Notes: generated by a model from the letters alone, not told the origin. Positions 8,917 to 17,794 are shown, numbered from the stretch's first letter. The stretch: DNA of 64,000 nt from Pseudomonadales bacterium (GCA_024234735.1 JACKNV010000004.1:186001-250000), one strand, 5' to 3'. A program made the numbers and translations.

Positions 8917-10119
8917 ATGAAAGTACTGGTATTTGGCGGTGACGGTTTCTGCGGCTGGCCCACCAGTCTGCACCTGTCAGACAAGGGCCACGAGGTGGTG
9001 ATCGTGGACAATCTGTCGCGGCGCGCCATAGACAGCGAGCTCGATGCCCAGTCCCTGACCCCGATCTGCGGCATCGACGAACGCCTGCAGTGCTGGAATA
9101 GCATGGCCGCCACGCCGCTACGCTTCGCCCTACTGGACCTGGCGCGGGACTACGACGGGCTGGTGGCCCTGCTGAGCGAGGAACAGCCCGACGCAGTGGT
9201 TCACTTCGCCGAGCAACGGGCGGCACCGTATTCCATGAAATCGGCGGCGCACCGGCGCTACAGCGTGGACAACAACCTCACCGGCACCCACAACCTGCTG
9301 TGCGCCGTCGCGGAGTTGGGACTGGATACCCACGTCGTGCACCTCGGCACCATGGGCGTTTACGGTTACGGCGCCGGCGGCGCGGTGATCCCCGAGGGCT
9401 ATCTCAAAGTCCAGGTGAGGGGGGCCGACGGCGCGCTCGAGGAACGGGAGATCCTCCACCCCTGCGATCCCGGTTCGATCTACCATATGACCAAGTGTCA
9501 GGATCAGATGTTTTTCTATTACTACAACAAGAACTTTGGCCTGCGCGTGACCGACCTGCACCAGGGTATCGTATGGGGCACCCAGACCGACCAGACCGGC
9601 AAGGACGCGCGCCTGGTCAACCGCTTCGATTACGACGGCGACTACGGCACCGTGCTGAACCGTTTCGTCATGCAGGCGGCGGTCGGCCACCCGCTGACCG
9701 TGCACGGCACCGGCGAGCAGACACGGGCCTTTATCCACATACAGGACACCGTGCGCTGCGTCGAGCTGGCCCTGACCAACCCGCCTGCCTACGGCGAGCG
9801 GGTGCGCATCTTCAACCAGGCGACAGAGACCCACCGGCTGATTGACCTCGCCCACCAGATCCGCGCCCTGACCGGCGCCGACATCAGCTTTGCCGCCAAC
9901 CCGCGCCTGGAGGCCCGCGCCAATACCCTGGCTATCGAGAATACCGGCCTGCAACGGTTCGGGTGGGACCCCATCACCCTCAGCGATGGGCTGCTGAACG
10001 AGGTTCATGCCATTGCCCGTCACCACAAGCACCGCTGCGACCTGAGCAAGATCCCCTGTGCTTCCACCTGGTGGAATGCCTCCCGGGAGGAAGAACCGGC
10101 CGATATCAGGGTTGCCTGA
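8917..10119 (+). CDS. sqdB: UDP-sulfoquinovose synthase
   Basis: A 400-residue extended SDR closely resembling plant SQD1 and bacterial SqdB. It has the GGDGFCGW dinucleotide loop, VDNLSRRAID, SLTPICGIDERLQCW, HFAEQRAAPYSM, LGTMGVYG (catalytic Thr) and YHMTKCQDQ (catalytic Tyr/Lys). It also has DLHQGIVWGTQTDQT and a distal HGTGEQTRAFIHIQDT sugar-nucleotide segment. The enzyme forms UDP-sulfoquinovose from UDP-glucose and sulfite, the first committed step of sulfolipid (SQDG) synthesis. Its start has a strong GGAGGAG ribosome binding site 24 nt after the glycosyltransferase stop, so the two form an operon. The protein is of full length, and all key residues I can recall are in place. Confidence 0.92.
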   Translation: MKVLVFGGDGFCGWPTSLHLSDKGHEVVIVDNLSRRAIDSELDAQSLTPICGIDERLQCWNSMAATPLRFALLDLARDYDGLVALLSEEQPDAVVHFAEQRAAPYSMKSAAHRRYSVDNNLTGTHNLLCAVAELGLDTHVVHLGTMGVYGYGAGGAVIPEGYLKVQVRGADGALEEREILHPCDPGSIYHMTKCQDQMFFYYYNKNFGLRVTDLHQGIVWGTQTDQTGKDARLVNRFDYDGDYGTVLNRFVMQAAVGHPLTVHGTGEQTRAFIHIQDTVRCVELALTNPPAYGERVRIFNQATETHRLIDLAHQIRALTGADISFAANPRLEARANTLAIENTGLQRFGWDPITLSDGLLNEVHAIARHHKHRCDLSKIPCASTWWNASREEEPADIRVA

Positions 10120-10251
10120 CGGCCGCCGCCACTCGCCGCGGACCCGGCCGGCGGCCGTGCCGCCAGGTAATGCCGGCCCAGCTGCCATTGCCAACCGCCG
10201 CGCCCGCCGGGGCCGGGCGCGGGGAGAAGCCGTGGTTCGGCTCACTGGCAC

Positions 10252-10270
10252 AGGCCCGCCCTGCGGGCCT
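10252..10270 (+). terminator. GC-rich hairpin downstream of sqdB
   Basis: A perfect 8-bp inverted repeat, AGGCCCGC / GCGGGCCT, with a 3-nt loop lies 130 nt after sqdB and 38 nt before the next gene. No T-tract follows, so it is a weak intrinsic terminator at best. It could instead act as an mRNA 3'-end stabiliser or attenuate read-through into the phospholipase-like gene. Confidence 0.35.
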
Positions 10271-10308
10271 ATACTGAACCACAACAGGGACAACCCGTTT
10301 GCATAATA

Positions 10309-12327
10309 ATGTGCCACCGACCCGCACCGTATCGCCTGTCGCACTCGAATCTGCTCACCGCGCTGGCCTGGGCCCTGTGCTTCGCCCCCGCCCCGGCCAG
10401 CGCCTGGGTATACCCCGAGCACCGCGACATCGCCGTGCTGGCGGTAGTCGGCCTGGACGACGAGCGCGGAGCCGTGTTCGAGCAGCTGTGGGCGCAGGCG
10501 CGCACGGGTAACGAGCAGCGCCTGTGCGAACAGGGCGCGGACAGTGCGCAGGGGCTTACTCCCACATGCATCGACTGGGCCGCACTGGCGGGGATAGCCG
10601 GCGATCACTCCTGTTCCAGCCAGAGGATGCTCGATACGGTGCTGGACTCGGAGTGGATTCTGGTGGTGGCCGACGTCGCGGCGCAACTCAAGGCGGACCT
10701 GTCCAGGATTCCCATCACCGCCCCTGCGCAACAGCAGGTGCAGGATGGCGACCTCATCGCAACCGCCCGGGAGCAGCTGGCCAGCGACAAACACCAGGCC
10801 GAGCGGGTGAACGCCCTGCGCACCGCCGACATCCGCCTGCAGCGGGCCGACCCCCACTACGCCACCCGCGCCGATGCCAACCTCGCGCATTTCCTGCTCG
10901 CCCGGCCCGATACCCGCCTCGACGCCGATGAATACGGGGTGTTGGCGCTGCGCGCGGGATCGGACCTCAATGCCGCCGGTGTCTATGCCTGGTTTCATAT
11001 CAGCGCCCTGCACAAGGCCAGCCGCCTGAACGACGCCACCCTCCCGCCGACGCAGCGGGCGGAACTGGCCCGCTCGGCCCTGTTCGACGAGGCCTTCGCC
11101 CTGCACTTCCTGCAGGATATCTATGCCTCCGGCCACGTGGCTGGCAGCTGGGGCGACGTCTCCCAGCGCAAGGGCACCCATGATTTCTACAACCAGGCCG
11201 GCCTCGAGGTGTTCACCTGGCAGGGGCGCGACCAGACCATCGTGCTGATGGGTGACGCCCATATGCGCCCCCAGGATGCGGAACTGGCTGCCGCCGCGGC
11301 GCGAAAGAGCCTGGCGCAGGTACTGGACCAGGCGGCGGGTCTGCCGCAGGGTTACATCCTGCCGCCAGCGCCGGATACCGTCTCCGGCGCGGATGCCTTC
11401 GATATCTGCAGCACCACCGCCTTTCCCGACCGGGGGGTCGCCCTGGGACAGCGCGGCAAAGGCCCTTATTCGCCGGTTTTCAATGAGATTCTGCTGGATG
11501 CACCGGTTCCGGGCCTGGGCCCCGGGTTGGGCGCGCTGCCGCGCTCCAGAAGCGAGGTCGGAACCTTCATCGGCCTGGCTGGAACAATGGACACGCGCTA
11601 CCTGGAAGGCGGCTTCGTGCCCACCGAGAACCAGGGTGGCTGGATAAGCGGCCTGGATATCGGGTTTCGCGCCGGCCTGGGGCTGGAGGGGACCATGGGG
11701 GATGCGGGTGATGGACTGGTCTTCGGCCAGCTCGGCCTGCGCGCGGACACGGCCTCCACCAACAATGCCGAGGATACCGCCCTGGAAAACCTCGGCGGCA
11801 GCCTGAGTGCGGCGATCCCCGCCCGCGGCGGCCTCTCGGCGCGGATCAGGATGCCCTTTTACCTCATACCCGGCGACCTGCTGCTGCTCTCGCCCATGTA
11901 CCTGTTCGACCGCGAGCGCTACATGCAGATGGCCGTCACTGCCGCCAATGGCGGGCTGTTCTCCCTGGAACAGGGCTGGGCGACACGCTACGGCCGCTTC
12001 CAGTTCATCCTGGGCCGGGAAATCGGCGCCACTATGTTCGGCACCCTCGGCAATGACCAGCTGGCGGCCCCCAGCAGTCCCCCCGGCGGGGCGGGCAGGG
12101 TGGTGGACTACAAGTCGATTTACCTCGACCTGCCCATCCTGGAATACCGGCCCTATCGGGCCTTTTCCAGCAACCAGAGTTCCTCGGTGATCTTCCAGTT
12201 GTTCGGCGGCGCGGATATCCCCTATGACGATTCGGTCAGCTATCCGCCGGACGCGCAGCCGATCAGCCTGGACACCGTGTACTCCCTGGGCCTGCGCATG
12301 GTATTCGACTGGCGGTATTACTACTGA
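10309..12327 (+). CDS. Secreted zinc phospholipase C / P1-nuclease-fold domain fused to a predicted outer-membrane barrel
   Basis: A 672-residue protein. A signal peptide ends APASA|W, so the mature protein would begin with Trp33, as in zinc phospholipases C and P1 nuclease, where the N-terminal Trp is a zinc ligand. His38 sits at mature position 6, again as in those families. Residues 266-276 read HFLQDIYASGH, matching the H-x3-D-x5-H zinc motif, with further candidates at His194 and His291. From about residue 410 to the end the sequence alternates hydrophobic and polar residues in beta-strand fashion and closes with WRYYY. This suggests an outer-membrane barrel. The stop overlaps the next gene by one base (TGATG). 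Lipid phosphodiesterase activity is inferred from the fold; nuclease activity is the alternative. Start site moderately certain. Confidence 0.7.
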   Translation: MCHRPAPYRLSHSNLLTALAWALCFAPAPASAWVYPEHRDIAVLAVVGLDDERGAVFEQLWAQARTGNEQRLCEQGADSAQGLTPTCIDWAALAGIAGDHSCSSQRMLDTVLDSEWILVVADVAAQLKADLSRIPITAPAQQQVQDGDLIATAREQLASDKHQAERVNALRTADIRLQRADPHYATRADANLAHFLLARPDTRLDADEYGVLALRAGSDLNAAGVYAWFHISALHKASRLNDATLPPTQRAELARSALFDEAFALHFLQDIYASGHVAGSWGDVSQRKGTHDFYNQAGLEVFTWQGRDQTIVLMGDAHMRPQDAELAAAAARKSLAQVLDQAAGLPQGYILPPAPDTVSGADAFDICSTTAFPDRGVALGQRGKGPYSPVFNEILLDAPVPGLGPGLGALPRSRSEVGTFIGLAGTMDTRYLEGGFVPTENQGGWISGLDIGFRAGLGLEGTMGDAGDGLVFGQLGLRADTASTNNAEDTALENLGGSLSAAIPARGGLSARIRMPFYLIPGDLLLLSPMYLFDRERYMQMAVTAANGGLFSLEQGWATRYGRFQFILGREIGATMFGTLGNDQLAAPSSPPGGAGRVVDYKSIYLDLPILEYRPYRAFSSNQSSSVIFQLFGGADIPYDDSVSYPPDAQPISLDTVYSLGLRMVFDWRYYY

Positions 12328-13859
12328 TGCCCGGCCTGCGAGCCAGCCTGGCCTGGTCACTGTTGCTGGTGCTCGCCGCCTGTGCTCCGGCCAGCCTCAA
12401 GCAGGATATCGTCAAGGCGCCCCCCAACTACGCACAGGCACCGGCCAACGAGGGCGTGCTCGCCGAGATCGCTGCGCGGATCACCGCCGCCCACGGTGCG
12501 CAGTCCTCCGGCTTTCGCATCCTCGACAGCAGTTACGACGGGCTCTACTACCGCCTGCTGCTGATGGATTCCGCCCGGACGTCGCTGGATATCCAGACCT
12601 ACCTCTGGTACCCCGACGCCAGCGGCAGCTTGATCCTGGAGCGCGCCGTACTGGCCGCCCGACGCGGCGTGAAAGTGCGGCTGATCGTCGACGATCTCAT
12701 CCTCCACGGCCACGACCAGTTGATCGCCAACCTGCATGCGCAGCCCAATATCGAGTTCCGCATGTTCAATCCCTGGAAAACACGGGGCAGCATGGCCGGG
12801 CGGGCCGGCGAAATGATTGCGCAGATGGAGCGCCTCAACACCCGCATGCACGACAAACTGATGATCGTGGACGGGCGCGCCGCGGTAATCGGCGGCCGCA
12901 ATATCGGTGACCACTACTTCGGCCTAAACGAGGTCTATAACTTCAACGATACCGACGTACTCGGTATCGGGCCCGTGGCCAGCCAGGCGAGCAAGGCATT
13001 CGACGGATTCTGGAACAGCGAGTGGGTGGTGTCGGCGGACAATCTCACGATCGAGCCCGACGCCGATATCGCCCGGCAACAGTGGGAGTCGCTACAGGCC
13101 TTTACCGCGAGCACGCCCGTACTCGCCAGTTTCCCCCGGCAGCCGGGAGACTGGCGCACGCAGCTTGAAGGGTATGCCGCCAGCCTGCACATCGGGCGCA
13201 GCAAAATGGTTTACGACGAGGCCGAGCCGGAGCAGATCGACCAGCGCATGCTGTCCTCCATGTTCAACTTTTTCAACATTGCCCGGCGGGAATTGTTGAT
13301 CATGAACGCCTATATCATTCCGGCCCAGAACGGTATCGACGCCATGCGCGCTCTGACAGCGCGCGGCGTCGATGTCAGCATTCTCACCAACTCACTCTCC
13401 TCGCACGACGTTCCCGCGGTGAACAGCCACTACGAACCCTGGCGCGACGATTTCCTGGAGGCCGGCGTCAGGCTCTACGAGATGCGCTCCGACCCGGCCA
13501 TCAAGGAAACGGTGATCGACGTGCCTCCGGTAGTGGCGGAGTTCTCGGGCCTGCACAGCAAATGCGCTGTGGCCGACGACCGCTACGTCTTCGTCGGCTC
13601 CATGAACCTCGACCCCCGCTCGGCCAGCATCAATACCGAAATGGGCCTGTTCGTGGATTCGCCCGGGTTGGCCGGGGAAATGGCCGCCATCATCAGGCGC
13701 GACATGTCAGGCGCCAACGCGTGGCACGTGCAAATGGACGAGGACGGCGAGCTTTTCTGGCAGGATGACAACAAGACCCTCACCACCCAGCCAGCCCGCA
13801 ACGGCATGCAGCGGGTGATGAACGTCCTGATGAAACTCGGGCCGAGAGACCAGTACTGA
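12327..13859 (+). CDS. Phospholipase D-superfamily lipoprotein
   Basis: A 510-residue protein with a lipobox (VLAAC, Cys19) and two HKD motifs. The first is at His175 (HDKLMIVDGRAAVIGGRN) and the second at His410 (HSKCAVADDRYVFVGSMN). This is the two-HKD arrangement of phospholipase D/cardiolipin-synthase-like enzymes, which use phosphohistidine chemistry for hydrolysis or phosphatidyl transfer. The lipoprotein signal places it in the cell envelope facing the periplasm. It is translationally coupled to the phospholipase C-like gene. Its natural substrate cannot be told from sequence; cardiolipin or phospholipid exchange is plausible. The family is well recognised. Confidence 0.87.
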   Translation: MPGLRASLAWSLLLVLAACAPASLKQDIVKAPPNYAQAPANEGVLAEIAARITAAHGAQSSGFRILDSSYDGLYYRLLLMDSARTSLDIQTYLWYPDASGSLILERAVLAARRGVKVRLIVDDLILHGHDQLIANLHAQPNIEFRMFNPWKTRGSMAGRAGEMIAQMERLNTRMHDKLMIVDGRAAVIGGRNIGDHYFGLNEVYNFNDTDVLGIGPVASQASKAFDGFWNSEWVVSADNLTIEPDADIARQQWESLQAFTASTPVLASFPRQPGDWRTQLEGYAASLHIGRSKMVYDEAEPEQIDQRMLSSMFNFFNIARRELLIMNAYIIPAQNGIDAMRALTARGVDVSILTNSLSSHDVPAVNSHYEPWRDDFLEAGVRLYEMRSDPAIKETVIDVPPVVAEFSGLHSKCAVADDRYVFVGSMNLDPRSASINTEMGLFVDSPGLAGEMAAIIRRDMSGANAWHVQMDEDGELFWQDDNKTLTTQPARNGMQRVMNVLMKLGPRDQY

Positions 13860-13903
13860 TAGCCGGTCGGCCACTGGGCCGCCCCCGGAGAGAGGAAAAC
13901 GCA

Positions 13904-14740
13904 ATGACCACACAGTTCGTCGGCAAGAAGGTTTTCATCACCGGCGCCGGCTCCGGCATCGGTTACGAAACCGCACTGGCCTTCGCCGGGGAGGGTGCCG
14001 ACATCATCGCCACCGATGTCGACATGGCGGGGCTGGAGCGACTCGGGCCACAGGTCGAGGCCCTGGGCAGGCAGTGCCACAGGCACCGCCTGGATGTCGT
14101 AGACGAGGCAGCCTACCAGGCACTGGCGGACGAGCTGGAACATGCCGGCCTGGTGCCTGACATCGTCATCAACAATGCCGGGCTGGGCATCATGTCTCCC
14201 TTCCTGGAAACCACCACCGCGGACTGGCGCCTGACCCTGGACGTCAACGTGCTGGGTGTGGTCCTGGGTTGCCGCCTGTTCGCCGCCATCTGGCAGCGGC
14301 GCGGCATGCCCGGCCACCTGGTCAACGTGGCCTCCATGGCCTCCATCGCCCCGCCCACCAACCTCTCGGCGTACGTGGCCAGCAAGTACGCGGTGGAGGG
14401 GCTGAGCGAGGTGCTGGCCATGGAGTTCACCGATACTCCCATCTCCGTCAGCTGCCTGCACCCCGGAGTGATCAATACCGCCATCGTGCAGCACAGCGAG
14501 CGCACCCGCATGGCGCCCGGGGAACTGGAGCGCCTGCAGCGCCACTACCGGGAGAAAGGCGTGCACCCGAGCGTGGTGGCCCGGGACATCGTAGACGGAG
14601 TAGGCAGGGGCGCAGGCACCATACTCTCCGGTGAGGGCGTGCGCGGCGTTGCCCTGATGAAGCGCCTGCTGCCGCGCAAGGCCTTTCGCAGGATGCTGAT
14701 CGACGCCTCGCGGAAAATGGGCTATCTGCCCAGGAAATAG
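13904..14740 (+). CDS. Short-chain dehydrogenase/reductase
   Basis: Classical SDR of 278 residues: TGAGSGIGYE cofactor loop at residues 14-23, NNAGLGI, catalytic Ser in VNVASMAS, and Y-x3-K in YVASKYAVEG. The HPGVINTAI segment follows the active site. The C-terminal tail (LMKRLLPRKAFRRM) resembles SDRs acting on lipid or steroid-type substrates. The start follows a GGAGAGAGG-like site 44 nt after the phospholipase D stop, so it may be the last gene of that transcript. It ends only 7 nt from the stop of the convergent dioxygenase gene. The substrate is unknown. Confidence 0.87.
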   Translation: MTTQFVGKKVFITGAGSGIGYETALAFAGEGADIIATDVDMAGLERLGPQVEALGRQCHRHRLDVVDEAAYQALADELEHAGLVPDIVINNAGLGIMSPFLETTTADWRLTLDVNVLGVVLGCRLFAAIWQRRGMPGHLVNVASMASIAPPTNLSAYVASKYAVEGLSEVLAMEFTDTPISVSCLHPGVINTAIVQHSERTRMAPGELERLQRHYREKGVHPSVVARDIVDGVGRGAGTILSGEGVRGVALMKRLLPRKAFRRMLIDASRKMGYLPRK

Positions 14741-14747
14741 CGACCTG

Positions 14748-15614
14748 TCAGCGCACCAGAGCCGCTTCAGACACGGGGTCGCCGGCGATTCTGGAATGCA
14801 ACATCACCCTTTTTTGCCCGAAGTCCCAGTCACAGGCGCGGTGCATGAGACAGCGATTGTCCCACACCACCACGTCACCGGCATGCCAGCGGTGCTGGTA
14901 GACCCAGTGCTCGTTGTGCACGGCAAAATCGTTCAGGCGTTCCAGCAGCTTCGCGGCTTCGGCCTCGCCGAGGCCCTCCACGGCATAGGCATGCCGGCCC
15001 ACCGCGAGCGCTTTGCGGCCGGTTTCGGGGTGAACCTTGACCAGCGGCCGCAGGGGCGACTCGGCGACATCCAGGCCATAACCCATGTACTCGCTGCCGG
15101 CACCCTTGGTCTCCTCGTTCAGCGCTCTCTGGCTATGGGCCAGTGAATGCCGGGCCGCGAGCCGCTCCACCAGCACCCGGGTTTCATCATCAAGTGCGTC
15201 GTAAGCCGCCCGCATGTCCGCGAAGGCCGTATCGCCGCGCTCGGCCGGCACGACTTTCGCGCTGAAAACCGCGCCCTTGGCCTGCAAAGGCATATAGGTA
15301 TTGTCCTGATGCCATTGCATATTGCCGCGTATGATCTTCATGGTGTCATCATCGACGGCGCTCCGGAGTTCGCCGCTCGGCAATACGTTGCTGATCTCCA
15401 GGGCTTCCAAACCCTCGACGAGACTGCCAAAACGGCCAGCGAATTGCCGTTGCTGCTCGTCGCTCAAGTGTTGCCCCGGAAAGATCAGCAGGGCGTACTC
15501 CAGCCACGCCCGGTACAAATCGGCAAATTCCGCCGCAGTGAGCTCCGTTAGCCGCAAGCCCGTTACCACCGCACCAAAGCTTTTATCCAGCGGCTCTATA
15601 TTGACAGACCCCAT
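14748..15614 (-). CDS. TauD/TfdA-family Fe(II)/2-oxoglutarate dioxygenase
   Basis: A 288-residue dioxygenase. The iron-binding facial triad is visible as WHQDNTY (His-x-Asp near residue 100) and the distal His in DNRCLMHRACDWD. An Arg in RVMLHSRIAGD is positioned to bind 2-oxoglutarate. N-terminal FGAVVTGLRL and LLIFPGQHLSDEQQ are typical of the TauD/TfdA clan. Members cleave C-S, C-O or C-N bonds of sulfonates, aryloxyacids and similar compounds; the substrate here is not deducible. The gene follows the tetR gene by 87 nt on the same strand and may be under its control. Confidence 0.87.
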   Translation of the reverse strand: MGSVNIEPLDKSFGAVVTGLRLTELTAAEFADLYRAWLEYALLIFPGQHLSDEQQRQFAGRFGSLVEGLEALEISNVLPSGELRSAVDDDTMKIIRGNMQWHQDNTYMPLQAKGAVFSAKVVPAERGDTAFADMRAAYDALDDETRVLVERLAARHSLAHSQRALNEETKGAGSEYMGYGLDVAESPLRPLVKVHPETGRKALAVGRHAYAVEGLGEAEAAKLLERLNDFAVHNEHWVYQHRWHAGDVVVWDNRCLMHRACDWDFGQKRVMLHSRIAGDPVSEAALVR

Positions 15615-15701
15615 CTCGCCAACCTCCAGTATTATTGTTACGCGAATCCGTTATATACCAGAACGCCGATTAGCGCTGTATCTAGCAACATTACCCGCCC
15701 T

Positions 15702-16334
15702 TCATTGGATCATCAGACCAATGAGTTTCGCAAGCATGTCTTCGGGTATATCGTCAGGTGTTGCAACACGTTCAATCCCCAGGCCATTGGAAAGCGCCAG
15801 TATTGCTATCGTAAAAACTGCCGGAGTCGTACGTTCCCACAATTTGTGTTCCGAACCTAAAACAGCCAGGGCGGCATCTGCAATAAGGATTCGCACGTCG
15901 CGTCGTCGATCAGACAACTCCTGGTGTACTTCTGAAGTCCGAGCGGCATGCGCAACATACTCCAGAAACAGTAGCTGGAACGCCTCGTCTGCAGCGAGAG
16001 CACTTACAATTTGCCGCCCAACCACGCCTGCGGCGTCCGGCCCCTGCTCCATGGGGACCAGGTTTTCGCAAACCGCTCTAACCGCCTCGATTCGCTCACG
16101 AATCTGCTGGTCCATAAGCGAGAGAAAAAGGCCCTCTTTGTTGGTGAAGTTGGAGTAGATGGCTCCTTTGCTAAAGCCAGCAATAGCCGCAACTTCATCC
16201 AGCGAAGCTTTATCGTAACCACGCTTCGAAAACTCAATGAGCGCAGCCTCCAACAGCTTACGCCTTACCTTGGAGCGCCGTGGCCGCTTATATCGGTCGG
16301 GGTACGTTTCTCGCCGTCGCGTTTGCTCGGTCAT
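15702..16334 (-). CDS. TetR-family transcriptional repressor
   Basis: A 210-residue regulator. Residues about 24-70 form the TetR helix-turn-helix (LLEAALIEFSKRGYDKASLD, then VAAIAGFSKGAIYSNFTNKE), followed by an all-helical ligand-binding region. I chose ATG 16334 (MTEQTRRR) over an upstream in-frame ATG at 16352. The gene is divergent from a carboxymuconolactone-decarboxylase-like gene across a short AT-rich spacer holding repeated AATAC/GTATT half-sites, the likely operator. Codon use is less GC-rich than in the surrounding core genes, suggesting acquisition. Confidence 0.88.
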   Translation of the reverse strand: MTEQTRRRETYPDRYKRPRRSKVRRKLLEAALIEFSKRGYDKASLDEVAAIAGFSKGAIYSNFTNKEGLFLSLMDQQIRERIEAVRAVCENLVPMEQGPDAAGVVGRQIVSALAADEAFQLLFLEYVAHAARTSEVHQELSDRRRDVRILIADAALAVLGSEHKLWERTTPAVFTIAILALSNGLGIERVATPDDIPEDMLAKLIGLMIQ

Positions 16335-16358
16335 AGTCAAATTATGCCACAATATTTA

Positions 16359-16379
16359 AATACTTTAGGTATTGAATAC
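16359..16379. promoter_or_regulatory. Candidate TetR operator: three AATAC/GTATT half-sites
   Basis: Between the divergent tetR and CMD genes the sequence contains AATAC, 5 nt, GTATT, 1 nt, AATAC. The first pair and the second pair are each inverted repeats sharing the central half-site. The position, 25 nt upstream of the tetR start, suits autoregulation and control of both directions. No binding data; inferred from symmetry and location. Confidence 0.45.
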
Positions 16380-16448
16380 TTATTGTCACTTGTGTAGAGT
16401 TCGCAATTCCTACGGTTCCTAAAAGAATCCATACATGGCAGGTTTAAA

Positions 16449-17012
16449 ATGACTCGTATCGAAGATCCAGATTCAGACTCCCTATCCGAGCCCATTAGAC
16501 AGATACTCGACGCTCTGCCCGACCTGGGGCTGTTTCGCCAATTGTCACACGCACCGGAGATACTGCCGCAGTGGCTGGCAATGGGAGGCGCGCTCCTGTC
16601 CAAACTGTCCCTCCCGCCCGCGATTAGGGAACTCATCATTCTGCAAGTCTCCGCGTCGACACGGTGCCAGTATGAAGAAATACAGCATGTAGCTATCGCG
16701 CGGCAGATTGGCATTGAAGAGAACAAAATTGATGCTGTTGTAAGTCAGAGACTTGATGACCCGAGCATCCGTGGTGAAGGCCCCGCACTAGCGGCCATAG
16801 ATCGCTTGATTAAGAACCACCACCTGAGCGACGCTGAATTCGCATCGCTGCGAGTAGCATTCAGCGATCGTCAAATAATCGAAGTGCTCGTTCTGGTCGG
16901 TTGGTATCAGGCCATCGCGCTTCTGGCCGGCGCCATAGACCTCACTCCCGACCTGTCTGTCGACCTGGCTGTCGTCGATGCGGCGACGTCCTTTCGAGAG
17001 GATAATTTATGA
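16449..17012 (+). CDS. Carboxymuconolactone decarboxylase-like (AhpD-fold) protein
   Basis: A 187-residue all-helical protein of the CMD family. The core signature is LPPAIRELIILQVSASTRCQYEEIQHVAIARQ near residues 55-85. It has a single cysteine of the usual active-site pair plus the Glu and His that follow (C-x-Y-E-x2-x-H). The classical CxxC of AhpD is therefore reduced to one Cys, which argues against disulfide-peroxidase function. It overlaps the following SDR gene (ATGA) and is probably repressed by the divergent TetR. Likely role: catabolism of an organic acid or lactone, not further resolvable. Confidence 0.83.
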   Translation: MTRIEDPDSDSLSEPIRQILDALPDLGLFRQLSHAPEILPQWLAMGGALLSKLSLPPAIRELIILQVSASTRCQYEEIQHVAIARQIGIEENKIDAVVSQRLDDPSIRGEGPALAAIDRLIKNHHLSDAEFASLRVAFSDRQIIEVLVLVGWYQAIALLAGAIDLTPDLSVDLAVVDAATSFREDNL

Positions 17013-17794
17013 GTTGCTCCATGAAGCTCAGTGAACGACGCGTCCTCGTCTTTGGCGGAGGCCAGCAGGGTTATGGCCTGCAAGATCCACCAGTAGGAAT
17101 CGGTCGCGCTATTTGCCAACTTTCGGCCCAGGAAGGTGCCCGAGTGGCGGTAGCTGATATTTGCCAGAGCGCTGCACAGGCTACAGTCGACCCGATTTGT
17201 AGCGGGGGCTGGGAAGCACGGGCATTCTGTGGCGACGCAGCAAATCCAGAAGATGTACGCCGAATAATGGCTGAAGCGAAGGATTGGCTGGGAGGGCTTG
17301 ATGGTCTTGTGCTCAACACCGGAATAGCTGCGGGAGACGGCTTCAAAGCAACCAGCGTTTCTGATTGGGACCGTGTCATGGCTGTCAATGTCCGCTCACA
17401 TTTTTTGGCCATACAAGCGGCAGATGAATTGATGGAGGCTGGTGGCGCCATTACTCTCACTTCTTCGACAGCAGCTCGTGTCGTCTCGACCAGCTCTATA
17501 CCAGCCTACATTACCAGCAAGGCAGCTTTAGAGGGGCTGGCACGTGCGGCTGCTAAAGCTCTGGCTCCAAAGAAGATTCGAGTGAACATCGTGATGCCGG
17601 GATTGATAGACACCAGCCTTGGTCGTTTGGCCAGCCTCGTGAAACCAGATCGGGATTCCACTCCGATTCCACTTGGCCGCCAAGGCAATGCCTGGGATAT
17701 AGCGAACGCACACATATTCTTACTGTCCGATGCTTCCAGCTACATTACCGGCATTACGCTTCCGGTGGATGGTGGAATCAGCCAGGTTTTCTAG
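17009..17794 (+). CDS. Short-chain dehydrogenase/reductase
   Basis: A 261-residue SDR, translationally coupled to the CMD-like gene. The nucleotide loop is unusual: GGGQQGYGLQDPPVGIGRAI, where an insertion of about eight residues separates the first glycines from GIG. Downstream are DGLVLNTGIAAGD, the Ser of TLTSSTAARV, YITSKAALEG (Y-x3-K), VNIVMPGLIDT, and the C-terminal YITGITLPVDGG typical of FabG-like SDRs. The function is probably oxidation or reduction of an intermediate handled with the CMD protein. Base composition is again AT-richer than the core genes. Confidence 0.87.
   Translation: MSCSMKLSERRVLVFGGGQQGYGLQDPPVGIGRAICQLSAQEGARVAVADICQSAAQATVDPICSGGWEARAFCGDAANPEDVRRIMAEAKDWLGGLDGLVLNTGIAAGDGFKATSVSDWDRVMAVNVRSHFLAIQAADELMEAGGAITLTSSTAARVVSTSSIPAYITSKAALEGLARAAAKALAPKKIRVNIVMPGLIDTSLGRLASLVKPDRDSTPIPLGRQGNAWDIANAHIFLLSDASSYITGITLPVDGGISQVF

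Noticed and set aside
9130..12360. Minus-strand open frame of 1076 codons opposite sqdB, the phospholipase C-like gene and the start of the phospholipase D gene
   Set aside because: Composition artefact of GC-rich coding DNA: it reads through several genes with strong motifs on the other strand and has no family resemblance.
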